Assembly (NCBI GenBank): GCA_030601885.1
Contig: JAUWAU010000040.1
Span: forward strand, 1-55,944
Reading direction: 5' to 3'
Length of the DNA: 55,944 bases
From: Armatimonadota bacterium
GTDB lineage: Bacteria; Armatimonadota; Zipacnadia; JAUWAU01
Of this stretch, positions 1 through 8,239 are shown piece after piece. Position 1 is the first letter of the stretch. Each line of letters opens with the position of its first letter. Made by a program: the position numbers and the translations under genes. The notes beneath the pieces are model-generated. The model had not been told where the DNA came from, searched no databases, and worked only from the letters and a program-made list of their open reading frames with translations.

Positions 1-227
1 CCCTCCCCCACCGCCAACGCCAGCCCCTCGGCACATTTCGTGCGACCCGGCAGCAACAGCCCCTGCAGATACGTCAACGCCCATTGCCGCTGCTCCCGAC
101 GAAAGAACAAATCGGCAAACTCCCGGTGATAGGCCACCAACCCATCGGCCAAGCCCACAACATCCGCCTCCGACAGCTCAAAGGCCGGAAAGCCCTCGCC
201 CACATCCGCTTCCGATACTGCGCTCAT
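1..227 (-). CDS. IS701-like transposase, N-terminal fragment (runs off window)
   Basis: An open frame begins at ATG 227 and continues off the left edge with no stop, so about 75 N-terminal residues are visible. The stretch YHREFADLFFRREQRQWAL followed by TYLQGLLLPGR matches the N-terminal pattern of IS701-family DDE transposases, in which a Tyr-His-Arg/Phe region precedes an A-x-x-YL-x-GLL helix. The catalytic DDE residues lie outside the window, so activity cannot be judged. No inverted repeat could be confirmed because the other end of the element is missing. The family is assigned by pattern recognition only. Confidence 0.6.
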   Translation of the reverse strand, partial: MSAVSEADVGEGFPAFELSEADVVGLADGLVAYHREFADLFFRREQRQWALTYLQGLLLPGRTKCAEGLALAVGE

Positions 228-339
228 AGCTCTGGCTCCTGCTGCGATGTATGGCTGCGATTAAGAGTGTCTAAGCCATTATATCATGAAACGTCGTAGT
301 AGTATTAAGCATGCGGTGGTGGCGGTCGCCTGCAGTGGG

Positions 340-1341
340 TTACTCGATCATTTCGTCTTCCTCCTCGTCGCCAGGTCGGATGCTGATCTCGCCCTGCTCG
401 GAGAGCTGTTCCGCCGAGCTTGCCAACGAGCGCCGCGCGGCCTCGACGTCCTTGCGTTTCACTGGGCCCATGAGCTCCAATTCCTGTTCCAGCATCTCGG
501 CACCACGCTGTGAGACATTGCTGAACGCCTTCTGCTTAATCGCCTCGTCGGCGCCCTTGAGCGCCAGAGCGAGAGTTTGCGTCTCCACCGCCATCAGCAC
601 CATCTGCAGCGCCTCATCGGGCAATTCCATCAGGTCCTCGAAAGTGAACAGAGAGTGCCGCAGCTCGTCAGCCAAATCGGTGTCGTGAGCTGCGAGGCCC
701 TGCAGAATTGCGGTATCCACTCCCGGCTCTGCGCGAATGACCACCTCGAGCAGATGGTCCATGCCCCCGGGGCTGGAGCGTACTTCGTACGGCACCGCCG
801 TAATTCGTTCGATGAGACGGGCAACCTCTTCCAGCACGCCCCGCGCCACACCCTTCATGGTCGCCATGCGCAGCGCAATCTGGCCCTTGAGCTCGTCCGG
901 AATGTTTCCGAACACCTGGGCGGCCTGTTCTGCCGACAGATGGGTCAGGACCATCGCGATCGTCTGGGGCAGCTCCTTCTCCAACTGTCGCGCGATGGCG
1001 TCGGCAGGTAGCTTGGTCGCCGTGGCGGTTAAGCGCTGCAGTGAACGGTCGATGTCAATAGTCTCAATGCCAGCGGTCGAGCCGAGGGTTCTTTGCAACA
1101 GTTCCCCCGAGTACTCAACCAGATCCAGCGGCGCCCCCTCGTTGCTGGCCGCCAGAAAGTCGGCGATCACAGCTGCCTGCTCGTCGGGCGAGATCTCCCC
1201 GAGGTTGGCAATCTCCGATGACAGCATACGAATGTGCCTATCCGGCATCTGCTCGCACACCTGGGTGGCGAGATCGCTGCCGAGGGCTACGACGATGATC
1301 GCAGCTTTGCGCAGTGCGTCCGAGCCTTCAATGGTCTCCAT
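340..1341 (-). CDS. fliG: flagellar motor switch protein FliG
   Basis: The 333-residue length is right for FliG, the C-ring protein that couples rotor torque to the MotAB stator. The middle domain has the surface motif as ELPQTIAMVLTHL followed by EQAAQVF (the usual form is EHPQTIA, so His is replaced by Leu). The C-terminal torque domain has LFTFEDLMELPDEALQ, LALALKGADE and QRGAEMLEQELELMGPV, with the conserved charged positions of the torque helix. The protein ends in an acidic tail. No other flagellar gene is nearby, so it is an isolated fliG here, either a displaced copy or a paralogue. ATG 1341 gives the expected N-terminus. Confidence 0.93.
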   Translation of the reverse strand: METIEGSDALRKAAIIVVALGSDLATQVCEQMPDRHIRMLSSEIANLGEISPDEQAAVIADFLAASNEGAPLDLVEYSGELLQRTLGSTAGIETIDIDRSLQRLTATATKLPADAIARQLEKELPQTIAMVLTHLSAEQAAQVFGNIPDELKGQIALRMATMKGVARGVLEEVARLIERITAVPYEVRSSPGGMDHLLEVVIRAEPGVDTAILQGLAAHDTDLADELRHSLFTFEDLMELPDEALQMVLMAVETQTLALALKGADEAIKQKAFSNVSQRGAEMLEQELELMGPVKRKDVEAARRSLASSAEQLSEQGEISIRPGDEEEDEMIE

Positions 1342-1366
1342 ACGAGATCAGTGATGAGCCGTCAGT

Positions 1367-1399
1367 GGTCAGTGCTCAACGCACGACTGAGCACTGATC
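1367..1399. repeat. inverted repeat between fliG and MFS gene
   Basis: Arms GGTCAGTGCTCA (1367-1378) and TGAGCACTGATC (1388-1399) are complementary apart from one G-T pair and surround a 9-base loop. The flanks carry further partial copies of CAGTG/GTCAGT. There is no T-run on either side, so this is more likely a dispersed palindromic repeat than an intrinsic terminator. Confidence 0.6.
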
Positions 1400-1517
1400 A
1401 TTGACCAAGACGATGGTGGTGATGTCCTCCGCCATAGAGGTTATAGGGAGCAGCGAGGAGGTGCTTAAGAGCTGGTTCCGGTAGGAGGGCGCGACCCTGG
1501 CAGTAGGATGGCTCGTA

Positions 1518-2699
1518 CTACTCGTCCGGCGCGTGGTGAGCCCGGCGCCGCTCAGCCAGCCGGGCCGCCTCGCCTGCACCGGCCGCGGGGAGAAGGGCGA
1601 GCGCTCCTGCGAGTACTGGCAGGACGACGACGAACCCAAGCGCGCCCGCAAGGCCGATACTGGGTACGTCGGCCAAGCGGCCGACGGCGAGATTCGCCAG
1701 CCCCCCGAGGCCCCAGGCGACCCCCATGGACAGCGAGGCGGCGAGACTCTTGCCCCCGGGCATCAGCGCCTGCATGTGCACGATGTTCACCGGCAGTGCG
1801 CCCTGCAGGAATATGCCCGAGATGGCCAACAACAACACAGGCACTGCATCGATGTGAAAGAAGGCCCACAAAGCGGGCCCCGCCAACAACAGGGTTATGG
1901 CCGTGACTGGCTGGCGCCCGATGCGATCGGAGATGGCCCCGCCGAATACTCCGGCTATCCCGCCCGAGCCGATCAGAACCAGCATGTATGGGCCGATGAG
2001 ATGCCTCGCTCCTTGGGCTTCCAGGAGACGAGGCAGGAAGGTACCGAGAGAGATGGCTGTCGCTGCGCGCAGCGTGACGATGAGGAAAAGGACGGATAGC
2101 GCAGTGCGGCTGAAGACAGCCGGGCCGTCCTCCCGCGACGCAGCCCTCATGGCACCGATGGCTCCGCCTCGCCCCGCAACCAGCAGCAGGACGGTGGCGA
2201 GCGCGGCGACTCCCACGCACTGCCAGAGCCGTGTGGGGCCGAGGCTGGCCCACAAGGTAGTCGCCGCCCATGGGCCCAGGGCATACCCGATGATCCCGCC
2301 GGCGCTGAACAAGGACATGACCAAGCCGCCGCGCTCTTTGCCGCCCAGTGCGGCGACGGCGGACGCCGATCCGGGGTGAAACGCGGCGCTGCCCAGGCCG
2401 CCCAGCAGCAGGCAGCACCCGACGATCACGGGTGTTGGGGCAAGGCCGATGAGGCAGACGCCGACGGCGCAGACGAGGGGACCGTACGCCCAGAACCGCA
2501 GCGCCGGCCGTCGGTCGGCCAGGTGGCCGAACAGAGGCTGGGTGAAGCTCGCCGTGAGCGCCCCCACCATGCCCAGCCCGCCAAGCTGCGTGTGCGACAG
2601 CCCGAAGCGCACTGCTACCAGCGTCAGCAGTGCCGGAATGAAGCCCATGTAGGCGTCGCCCGCAAAATGACCATACATCAGGGCGCTCAAACGCCACAT
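1518..2699 (-). CDS. MFS transporter, fosmidomycin-resistance (Fsr)-like
   Basis: The 393-residue protein is strongly hydrophobic, with about twelve predicted membrane helices, the normal size for a major facilitator. The N-terminal HFAGDAYMGFIPALLTL and QPLFGHLADR, followed by GLGSAAFHPGSASAV, are the signature stretches of the Fsr/YfnC-like branch of proton-driven drug exporters. The second half repeats the MFS fold with GGAISDRIGRQP as the internal A-motif equivalent. It is transcribed in the same direction as fliG, 176 bases upstream of it. The actual substrate is unknown; the Fsr name indicates family, not proven resistance. Confidence 0.85.
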   Translation of the reverse strand: MWRLSALMYGHFAGDAYMGFIPALLTLVAVRFGLSHTQLGGLGMVGALTASFTQPLFGHLADRRPALRFWAYGPLVCAVGVCLIGLAPTPVIVGCCLLLGGLGSAAFHPGSASAVAALGGKERGGLVMSLFSAGGIIGYALGPWAATTLWASLGPTRLWQCVGVAALATVLLLVAGRGGAIGAMRAASREDGPAVFSRTALSVLFLIVTLRAATAISLGTFLPRLLEAQGARHLIGPYMLVLIGSGGIAGVFGGAISDRIGRQPVTAITLLLAGPALWAFFHIDAVPVLLLAISGIFLQGALPVNIVHMQALMPGGKSLAASLSMGVAWGLGGLANLAVGRLADVPSIGLAGALGFVVVLPVLAGALALLPAAGAGEAARLAERRRAHHAPDE

Positions 2700-3016
2700 G
2701 CTCGATAGCCTTCCGAGTGCTGGCGATGCCGTGCGGCCGCGCAGACCACGCAGACAGGCACGAAAAAAAAGCGGCAGCAGAGCGCACGCCGCGCCGCAAG
2801 TGATAGGTTCGGCGGCCCAGACATTTCACCTGCTGAGTGAGTGCCGCTGCCGCTCGCCCTGGCTGCGCGCACGGGCGGGATTCTACCCCTAACCCCCATC
2901 TCGGCTGTGTGTCGCGGCGCACGAACGCGGGTACCATCTTGCCGGATAGACAAATTCGTCACCCCAAAAGACACTCATAGGATGAGAGCGCTCTTTCGCA
3001 CACGCCCGCGAGCCCA
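2700..3016. other. divergent intergenic region, no gene seen
   Basis: This 317-base stretch separates the minus-strand MFS gene from the plus-strand sigma factor. It includes an A-rich patch near 2761-2768 and must contain promoters for both directions. I could not identify a convincing -35/-10 pair, operator or RNA in it. Confidence 0.4.
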
Positions 3017-3469
3017 ATGAAACAACGGATGGATGACAGCGAGCTGCTGGCGGCGCTGGCCGGAGGCGACCTTAAGGCCCTGGAGTGCCTGTACGATGCG
3101 TACGCGACCGGCATCTTCCATGTGCTGCTTGCCCGAGGCCTCGGGAGAGAAGCCGCCGAGGATATCCTCCAGGATGTCTTCCTGTCCCTGCTGGATCGGG
3201 ACAGAGCAGTGCGGAGGATCCGCAACGTGCCGGCCTATCTGATCACCGTCGCACGCAATATGGCCAGCCGACATCTGCGTCGGCAGCGTCGTTGGGCCAC
3301 GCTTGAGTTGATGGAGCCCCTCTCCGTGGCCCCAACGGCTGCCGAGGCGACTCAGAAGGTAACACTGCGCCAGGCGCTGCGGCAGTTGCCCTCGGAGCAG
3401 ACAGAGAATGCGCTCCGCTATCGCGCCCAGCTTCTGTCCGAGTCGTTCGGAGATCTGGGCAACTCCTGA
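3017..3469 (+). CDS. ECF-type RNA polymerase sigma factor with degraded or missing region 4
   Basis: The first 90 or so residues form a sigma-70 region 2: a core-binding and -10-recognition segment running from LYDAYATGIFHVLLARG through AAEDILQDVFLSLL to PAYLITVARNMASRHLRRQRR. Region 4 begins normally as LRQALRQLPSEQ but then reads TENALRYRAQLLSESFGDL and stops at residue 150, without the helix-turn-helix that contacts the -35 element. The usual form would be A-L-R-Y-x-A-Q-L-S-F-x-E-I-A-D-L-L-G followed by about 25 more residues. I infer a recent frameshift or truncation. It lies 6 bases before the next gene and is probably cotranscribed with it. Confidence 0.75.
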   Translation: MKQRMDDSELLAALAGGDLKALECLYDAYATGIFHVLLARGLGREAAEDILQDVFLSLLDRDRAVRRIRNVPAYLITVARNMASRHLRRQRRWATLELMEPLSVAPTAAEATQKVTLRQALRQLPSEQTENALRYRAQLLSESFGDLGNS

Positions 3470-3475
3470 GGGGGG

Positions 3476-4930
3476 ATGACGTTGAGCAACCGCTATTTCC
3501 CTACGTTCTCCAAGGGCGGGCGGCACTTCTTGGGTGCGGGCGGGTGGCTGTCGGTGGCAATTCCGCGAGCGTTCCTCGTCGGCCTCGTGCTATTCGTGCT
3601 GGCAGCCATTCCCTGGACCTACTTCAACATCAAGTGGGGACGACAAGTCGAGGCGCAGTTAGCCGCACTGAAGGCGGAGGGCAAGCCGGTGACCATGTTG
3701 GAGGCAGTGCCCAAGCCGGTGCCCGAGGACCAGAACGCTGCCGTCGTGTATCAAGAGGTGTTTCAATGCCGATTGGGGCGGCTGACGCCAGACGAGCGCA
3801 AGAAGCTGCTGCCGAAGTCGCCGCTGGCGGAGCTGAACAAGAAGGTCACACATGACAAGGAGCGCATCGTATTGGTATTGGACGCGCAGACGCGGGCGGC
3901 GCTGCGCAGCCCTGAAGCACAGCGCATCCTGGAAACTCTTCGCCGTGGATCTGAAAGGCCGTACTCGGTCTTTCCGGTGAATTGGGAAGCCGGCTTCCCT
4001 GGCTGGTTTTCGCTTGCGTCGATGTGTCCCACGGCTGCCCGGGTACTCGGCGCTCACTCCCGGATATTGGCAGAGGCAGGACGGGTTGACGAGGCGTTGG
4101 ATTGGTGCCTGGTCTCCTTGCGGATGTCCCAGCAGGTAGCCTCCGAGGGCCATCTTATTGCCCAGCTCGTCACCTATGCGATGCAGAGCATAACATTTGA
4201 TGCGCTTCGAGACATCGTATCTCCGGAAGCGATCCGTCCTGCCTTGGCCCGCGAATTCGAAGAGCTCCTCTGCCGTATTGAGCTGTATGAGCTCTTCGAC
4301 GCGAGTATGGACGTGCAGCGGGCACTCGTCTGTGACACCTATGAGTTGCTGCGTCGGGAGCTTGATGAGGTATATTCGCCGCTCGATGTTCCAAAGGGAC
4401 TACCGGCTTGCCTCTACTTCGGCTGGCCCGGGCGGCCTTTGCACAAACTCGACCAGTTGATCTATCTCGAGTATGCGGAAAGGCATGAGAAATTGGTTGA
4501 CCAGCCATACCGAGATTCGGCGGCGGACTTCGATGCACTGCAGGCAGAGCTGTCGCGACCGGTTGGACTACTTGAGGCTCCGGCAACAGGCATCGTGTTC
4601 CGCATGGTCGCGCCCAGATTCAGCAAGGCAGTCCAGAAACGCGACTGGGCGGGCACTCAGATCGATCTGTGTCGCGTCGTGATGGCTCTGAAGGCCTACA
4701 AGTACACTCACCAGGCGTATCCGGCGACACTTGACCAGTTGCAGGAGACCCTCGACTACCGCCTTCCCGAGGACCCCTTCAGCGGCAAGGGCTTCGTGTA
4801 TCAGCCTCAGGGCGAGGGCTTCAAGCTGTACAGCCTCGGCGTAGACCTGGACGACGATGGCGGCGCTACGCTAGAGGACGAGGGACACGACTACGACAAC
4901 TGCGACATCGTGTGGGAGTGCGTCAGCTAG
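3476..4930 (+). CDS. membrane-anchored protein with pseudopilin (GspG)-like C-terminal tail, paralogue 1
   Basis: This 484-residue protein of unrecognised function has one N-terminal hydrophobic segment (about residues 30-50, AFLVGLVLFVLAAIPWTYF). An alpha-helical body follows, and then a C-terminal stretch (about 400-484) with ALKAYKYTHQAYPATLDQL, EDPFSGKGFVYQPQGEGF and LYSLGVDLDDDGG. That tail resembles the C-terminal region of type II secretion major pseudopilins (GspG), where a similar loop binds calcium. The body shares blocks with the next gene: PKPVPEDQNAAVVYQ, ALDWCLVSLRMS and KRDWAGTQIDLCRVV. The downstream paralogue suggests tandem duplication. A role in the envelope is inferred; no enzyme motif was seen. 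ATG 3476 is very close to a G-run, so TTG 3482 is an alternative start. Confidence 0.7.
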   Translation: MTLSNRYFPTFSKGGRHFLGAGGWLSVAIPRAFLVGLVLFVLAAIPWTYFNIKWGRQVEAQLAALKAEGKPVTMLEAVPKPVPEDQNAAVVYQEVFQCRLGRLTPDERKKLLPKSPLAELNKKVTHDKERIVLVLDAQTRAALRSPEAQRILETLRRGSERPYSVFPVNWEAGFPGWFSLASMCPTAARVLGAHSRILAEAGRVDEALDWCLVSLRMSQQVASEGHLIAQLVTYAMQSITFDALRDIVSPEAIRPALAREFEELLCRIELYELFDASMDVQRALVCDTYELLRRELDEVYSPLDVPKGLPACLYFGWPGRPLHKLDQLIYLEYAERHEKLVDQPYRDSAADFDALQAELSRPVGLLEAPATGIVFRMVAPRFSKAVQKRDWAGTQIDLCRVVMALKAYKYTHQAYPATLDQLQETLDYRLPEDPFSGKGFVYQPQGEGFKLYSLGVDLDDDGGATLEDEGHDYDNCDIVWECVS

Positions 4931-5020
4931 GCTGCGACACTGGCTCTCGCCGACTGCCCTGGCTTCCGCAGGCTCACAGTAACCTTACGGGCGTCCTGTG
5001 CGTAGAAAGGAGCGATGATC

Positions 5021-6391
5021 ATGTTGGGTCACGGTTCTGCTCCAAGGTCGAAACGGACGTGCCCGTCGCCGGCGCACAGCGCGCCCCGGGTGGCAGCCGC
5101 GGCTGTCGTAGTTTTGGCACTGGGAACCGCGGGGTGGGCTCAGCCCAATATGGATTGGGGGGCACAACTGGCGGCTGAGCTCGCCGCTCTGAAGGCCCAG
5201 GGCGTGCCACTGACGCTTGCGGAGGCCGCACCGAAGCCCGTCCCCGACGATCAGAATGCCGCCATTCTGTATCAACAGGTCTTCAATGCGCCCGACCTGG
5301 GGGCGGCCGGATTGTGGGACGGCGAGATCGACGTCCTCGAGATGTTTCGCCATGACATGGGGATGGCGATAGAAAGCGAGGAGATACTGTCGCGCCCGGA
5401 GGTGCGAACGGCTCTGGGGATCTTCTGGCAGGCGTCGCAGATGCCGTACTGCGTGTTTCCCATCAACTGGCAAGACCTCGGCGCACCATTTCCCCACATG
5501 GCCCGGTTTCGCCGGGCCCCACGCCTGATCGCTGCTTACTGCTTCACATTGGCCACGGAAGGCCGGCCCAAGGAGGCACTGGATTGGACCCTCGTTGCCC
5601 TCAGAATGTCGCGCCACGCGGCAGCCGAGCCGACTATCATTGCGCAGCTCATCAGCTACGAAATGCAGGGCGTTGCCCTGGATTCGGTAAGGCAGATTCT
5701 CGCTGACTCTGTTATCGATGCGGCCAGGGCGGATGCGGTCGAGCAAGAACTCCTAAACATCGACCACCACTACGAGGCCCTCAATGCCGCCCTGAGAACG
5801 GAACTAGCGTGGGGCTGCGACGTCTACGAGGCGGGCCGGCGTGATCCGAAGGCGATACGGCAGATACTCGTCGGAACCGCAGGCACGGACGAAGTACCGG
5901 TTGATGATCTGCTGGCCGTTCCTCCGGACGAGCGCGACCAGTTGGTCTACGTAAGCTATGTTCGCGCGGTGCAGGAGAAGGCAAAGCTACCGTATCGCGA
6001 TGGCGCGGGCCAATTGGACGCGCTCCAGGACGACTTCGACCGGCGGCGCGAGCCACAGATGCTAGCGGGATGGCTCGTTCCTGCTGCCGGCCGCCTACTG
6101 CAGAAGCGTGACTGGGCGGTGGCTGAGATCGGCCTATGCCGAGTCGTGCTCGCCCTGAAAGCCTACAAGCACACGCGCAACAGCTATCCGGCTACGCTCG
6201 GGCAGTTGCAGGATTCGCCGGAGTGGTCTCTACCCAAGGACCCGTTCAGCGGCGAGGATTTCGTATATCAGCCGCAAGGCGAAGGCTTCAAGCTGTACAG
6301 CCTCGGCGGAGACCTGGATGACGATGGCGGCGTGCCTCCGGACGAGGCAAATCCGGGCGATGGCGACATTGTGTGGGAGTGCATACGATAA
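5021..6391 (+). CDS. exported protein with pseudopilin (GspG)-like C-terminal tail, paralogue 2
   Basis: Paralogue of the preceding gene, about 456 residues. It starts with a signal peptide (VAAAAVVVLALGTAGWAQ) instead of a retained anchor. Shared blocks are LAALKAQGVPLTLAEA, PKPVPDDQNAAILYQQVF, ALDWTLVALRMS, KRDWAVAEIGLCRVVLALK and the GspG-like tail with KDPFSGEDFVYQPQGEGF and LYSLGGDLDDDGG, ending in DIVWECIR. The start at 5021 puts AAAGGAG (5006-5012) 8 bases upstream; ATG 5015 is also possible but crowded. The function is unknown. Copies of its last 40 or so residues occur as orphan fragments downstream of the next two genes, so the family was part of a duplicated unit. Confidence 0.7.
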   Translation: MLGHGSAPRSKRTCPSPAHSAPRVAAAAVVVLALGTAGWAQPNMDWGAQLAAELAALKAQGVPLTLAEAAPKPVPDDQNAAILYQQVFNAPDLGAAGLWDGEIDVLEMFRHDMGMAIESEEILSRPEVRTALGIFWQASQMPYCVFPINWQDLGAPFPHMARFRRAPRLIAAYCFTLATEGRPKEALDWTLVALRMSRHAAAEPTIIAQLISYEMQGVALDSVRQILADSVIDAARADAVEQELLNIDHHYEALNAALRTELAWGCDVYEAGRRDPKAIRQILVGTAGTDEVPVDDLLAVPPDERDQLVYVSYVRAVQEKAKLPYRDGAGQLDALQDDFDRRREPQMLAGWLVPAAGRLLQKRDWAVAEIGLCRVVLALKAYKHTRNSYPATLGQLQDSPEWSLPKDPFSGEDFVYQPQGEGFKLYSLGGDLDDDGGVPPDEANPGDGDIVWECIR

Positions 6392-6414
6392 CACTGCGGA
6401 GGCGGGTGTTCGTG

Positions 6415-7950
6415 ATGAGGTACATGTTGATTCTCGGCGCTTTGGAGATGGGTGCCCTCGCTGTTGCCGCACAGGCGGAGCCGCTCGCCGTCATCACCGA
6501 CGGGGCGGCGGCCGAGTGCTTTCAGTACGCGCCGGCGTTCTCCTTCGACGGTGCGCGCCTGGCCTGGGTGGAGACGCGTGAACCCAATGGCGACTCCTAC
6601 ATCCAGGTGATGGAGATCGCCACCCGTAAGACTCGACGGGTGCCGGAGCAGGGGCGGGCGGAGGCCTTTTGCTGGTGGCCGGAGGGAGACGTCCTGGCCT
6701 ATGTGGACTCCTGTTGGCCTTGGCGAGACAGGAGGGCGACGCTGTTGACGTTCGATCTCGACCTGCACATAGAGGCGGAAATCCCTCTCGATGCTCTGGC
6801 GGCACGGGAGCTGGTTTGGACGGCTGGCGGCATCCAGTTGCTTCTGCTAGGGGCTGGTCGCCAGGAGGCGGAGGCGTGCTATCTGGCGAGAGTGGCGCCG
6901 GAAACAGGGAAGGTTGAGTTCCTGACAGGCCCTATTGACAACGAGGGGCTGCGCTCGCCAAGCTCGGATACTGCCTTCGCTTGGTCGCCGGAGGGCAACG
7001 CTGCGGTGCTGCTGGGCGGGTGGGGGGCGCCTTTTCTTCAGGTCTGGGAGGATGGGCTGCCAGCTTTGGCGCCTGGCAATGGCTTCGCGGAGCTGAACTT
7101 GAGGCCGCTTGACACGCCATGTCTGGCTGTGGGCCCTGAGGGCAAGGAGATCTTGTTCGGGGCGTTCCGGCCGCACGAACGCGGCTCAATGGCGGTCTGG
7201 CGATATCGGCCTGACGAGGCGGACGCGAAGCCAGTACTTGGGTTCCCTGCCGGCAACGAATGGCCGATTTGCCTGGCAGTGTCGCCGGCAGGAGACAGAT
7301 TGGCCGTCATATCAGCGCGCGTACAGGGCGGCGATTGGAATCGTGCTGTGGCCCTGCTCCACGTGGCCAGGCTAACGGAGGAGCCACACTGGGGTGAGCG
7401 GGAGATCCCGGTGGAGGAAGGCTTCTTGAAGCCTGGTGGTTGGCCGCGCAGGCACCCCACGATCTCCTGGTCGCCGGACGGCGAGCGCGTCGCATACTCG
7501 ATGGGCGGGCAGGTACGGCTGGCGCGGATTGGCACGCAAACGCTCGCGTGTGAGTACCATCTAAAGCAGACAGCCATGGCATTCCTGATGTTTACCTCGG
7601 ATTGGGACGAAGCTCTCCCTGGCCTTGAGCACGTGAACTGGGCCAGGGAAAGGAGTCCCGACTTTCGCCCGGCCAAGGAGACGGACTGGTGGGCTGCTGT
7701 GATCTACCCGTACGTTCGCGACAAGTCCGTGATGCGCTGTCCGTTGATGGCCGAGGGCGAGGGCAGCGGATACGTCTATCCGGAGCACCTGTGGGGCAAG
7801 AACGTGGGGGACATCGAGAATCCAAGCAAGACCATCCTGCTCATGGATAGCGAGCCGCGCCACGAGGGCAAGCGGGTGGTCGCCTTCGCCGATGGGCACC
7901 TCGAGGTGTTGGCCGAGGAAGACGTCTCGAAGTTGCTGGACCAGCAATAG
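6415..7950 (+). CDS. exported beta-propeller protein with H-X9-DG C-terminal motif, copy 1
   Basis: The 511-residue protein has a signal peptide (MRYMLILGALEMGALAVAAQA). A TolB/WD40-like beta-propeller follows, made of blades such as YAPAFSFDGARLAWVE, FAWSPEGNAAVLL, LAVSPAGDRLAVIS and ISWSPDGERVAYS. The last 110 residues carry TSDWDEALPG, YPYVRDKSVMRCPLM and PSKTILLMDS. They end with H-EGKRVVAFA-DG, exactly the H-X9-DG pattern of the DUF1559-associated tail common in Planctomycetota, Lentisphaerota and Armatimonadota. The N-terminal prepilin methylation motif usual for DUF1559 proteins is absent, so tail and propeller are fused. GGAGGCGG at 6398-6405 supports ATG 6415. The function is unknown; a surface or periplasmic role is inferred. 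Confidence 0.72.
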   Translation: MRYMLILGALEMGALAVAAQAEPLAVITDGAAAECFQYAPAFSFDGARLAWVETREPNGDSYIQVMEIATRKTRRVPEQGRAEAFCWWPEGDVLAYVDSCWPWRDRRATLLTFDLDLHIEAEIPLDALAARELVWTAGGIQLLLLGAGRQEAEACYLARVAPETGKVEFLTGPIDNEGLRSPSSDTAFAWSPEGNAAVLLGGWGAPFLQVWEDGLPALAPGNGFAELNLRPLDTPCLAVGPEGKEILFGAFRPHERGSMAVWRYRPDEADAKPVLGFPAGNEWPICLAVSPAGDRLAVISARVQGGDWNRAVALLHVARLTEEPHWGEREIPVEEGFLKPGGWPRRHPTISWSPDGERVAYSMGGQVRLARIGTQTLACEYHLKQTAMAFLMFTSDWDEALPGLEHVNWARERSPDFRPAKETDWWAAVIYPYVRDKSVMRCPLMAEGEGSGYVYPEHLWGKNVGDIENPSKTILLMDSEPRHEGKRVVAFADGHLEVLAEEDVSKLLDQQ

Positions 7951-7996
7951 CGGGCACTGGGAAAACGTGTCCCAGCGGAGCCGGGTATGCGAGTGC

Positions 7997-8122
7997 CGCC
8001 AGTTCGGGGGCGAGGGCTTCAGGCTCTACAGCCTCAGCGGAGACCTGGATGACGATGGCGGCGTGGCTCTCGAATACGCCTCTGAGGACGACTGCGACAT
8101 CGTGTGGGAGTGCGTGAGGTAG
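7997..8122 (+). pseudogene. orphan fragment of the pseudopilin-like tail (remnant 1)
   Basis: In one frame this stretch reads QFGGEGFRLYSLSGDLDDDG and then a short acidic piece ending DDCDIVWECVR and a stop. This is the C-terminal end of the protein family encoded at 3476-6391 (QGEGFKLYSLGxDLDDDGG...DIVWEC). There is no start or upstream body, so it is a remnant left behind the first H-X9-DG gene. Confidence 0.75.
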
Positions 8123-8239
8123 GAGGCGTGCCGGGGAGCCGCAACACGATGCACGTTGGCGGACAGGGATGCGAAACGTCGAGGGTGGCTTGTGCGTACA
8201 GTGCAGTGAGGGATCGACGACAGCATGGAGGTGAGCGAG

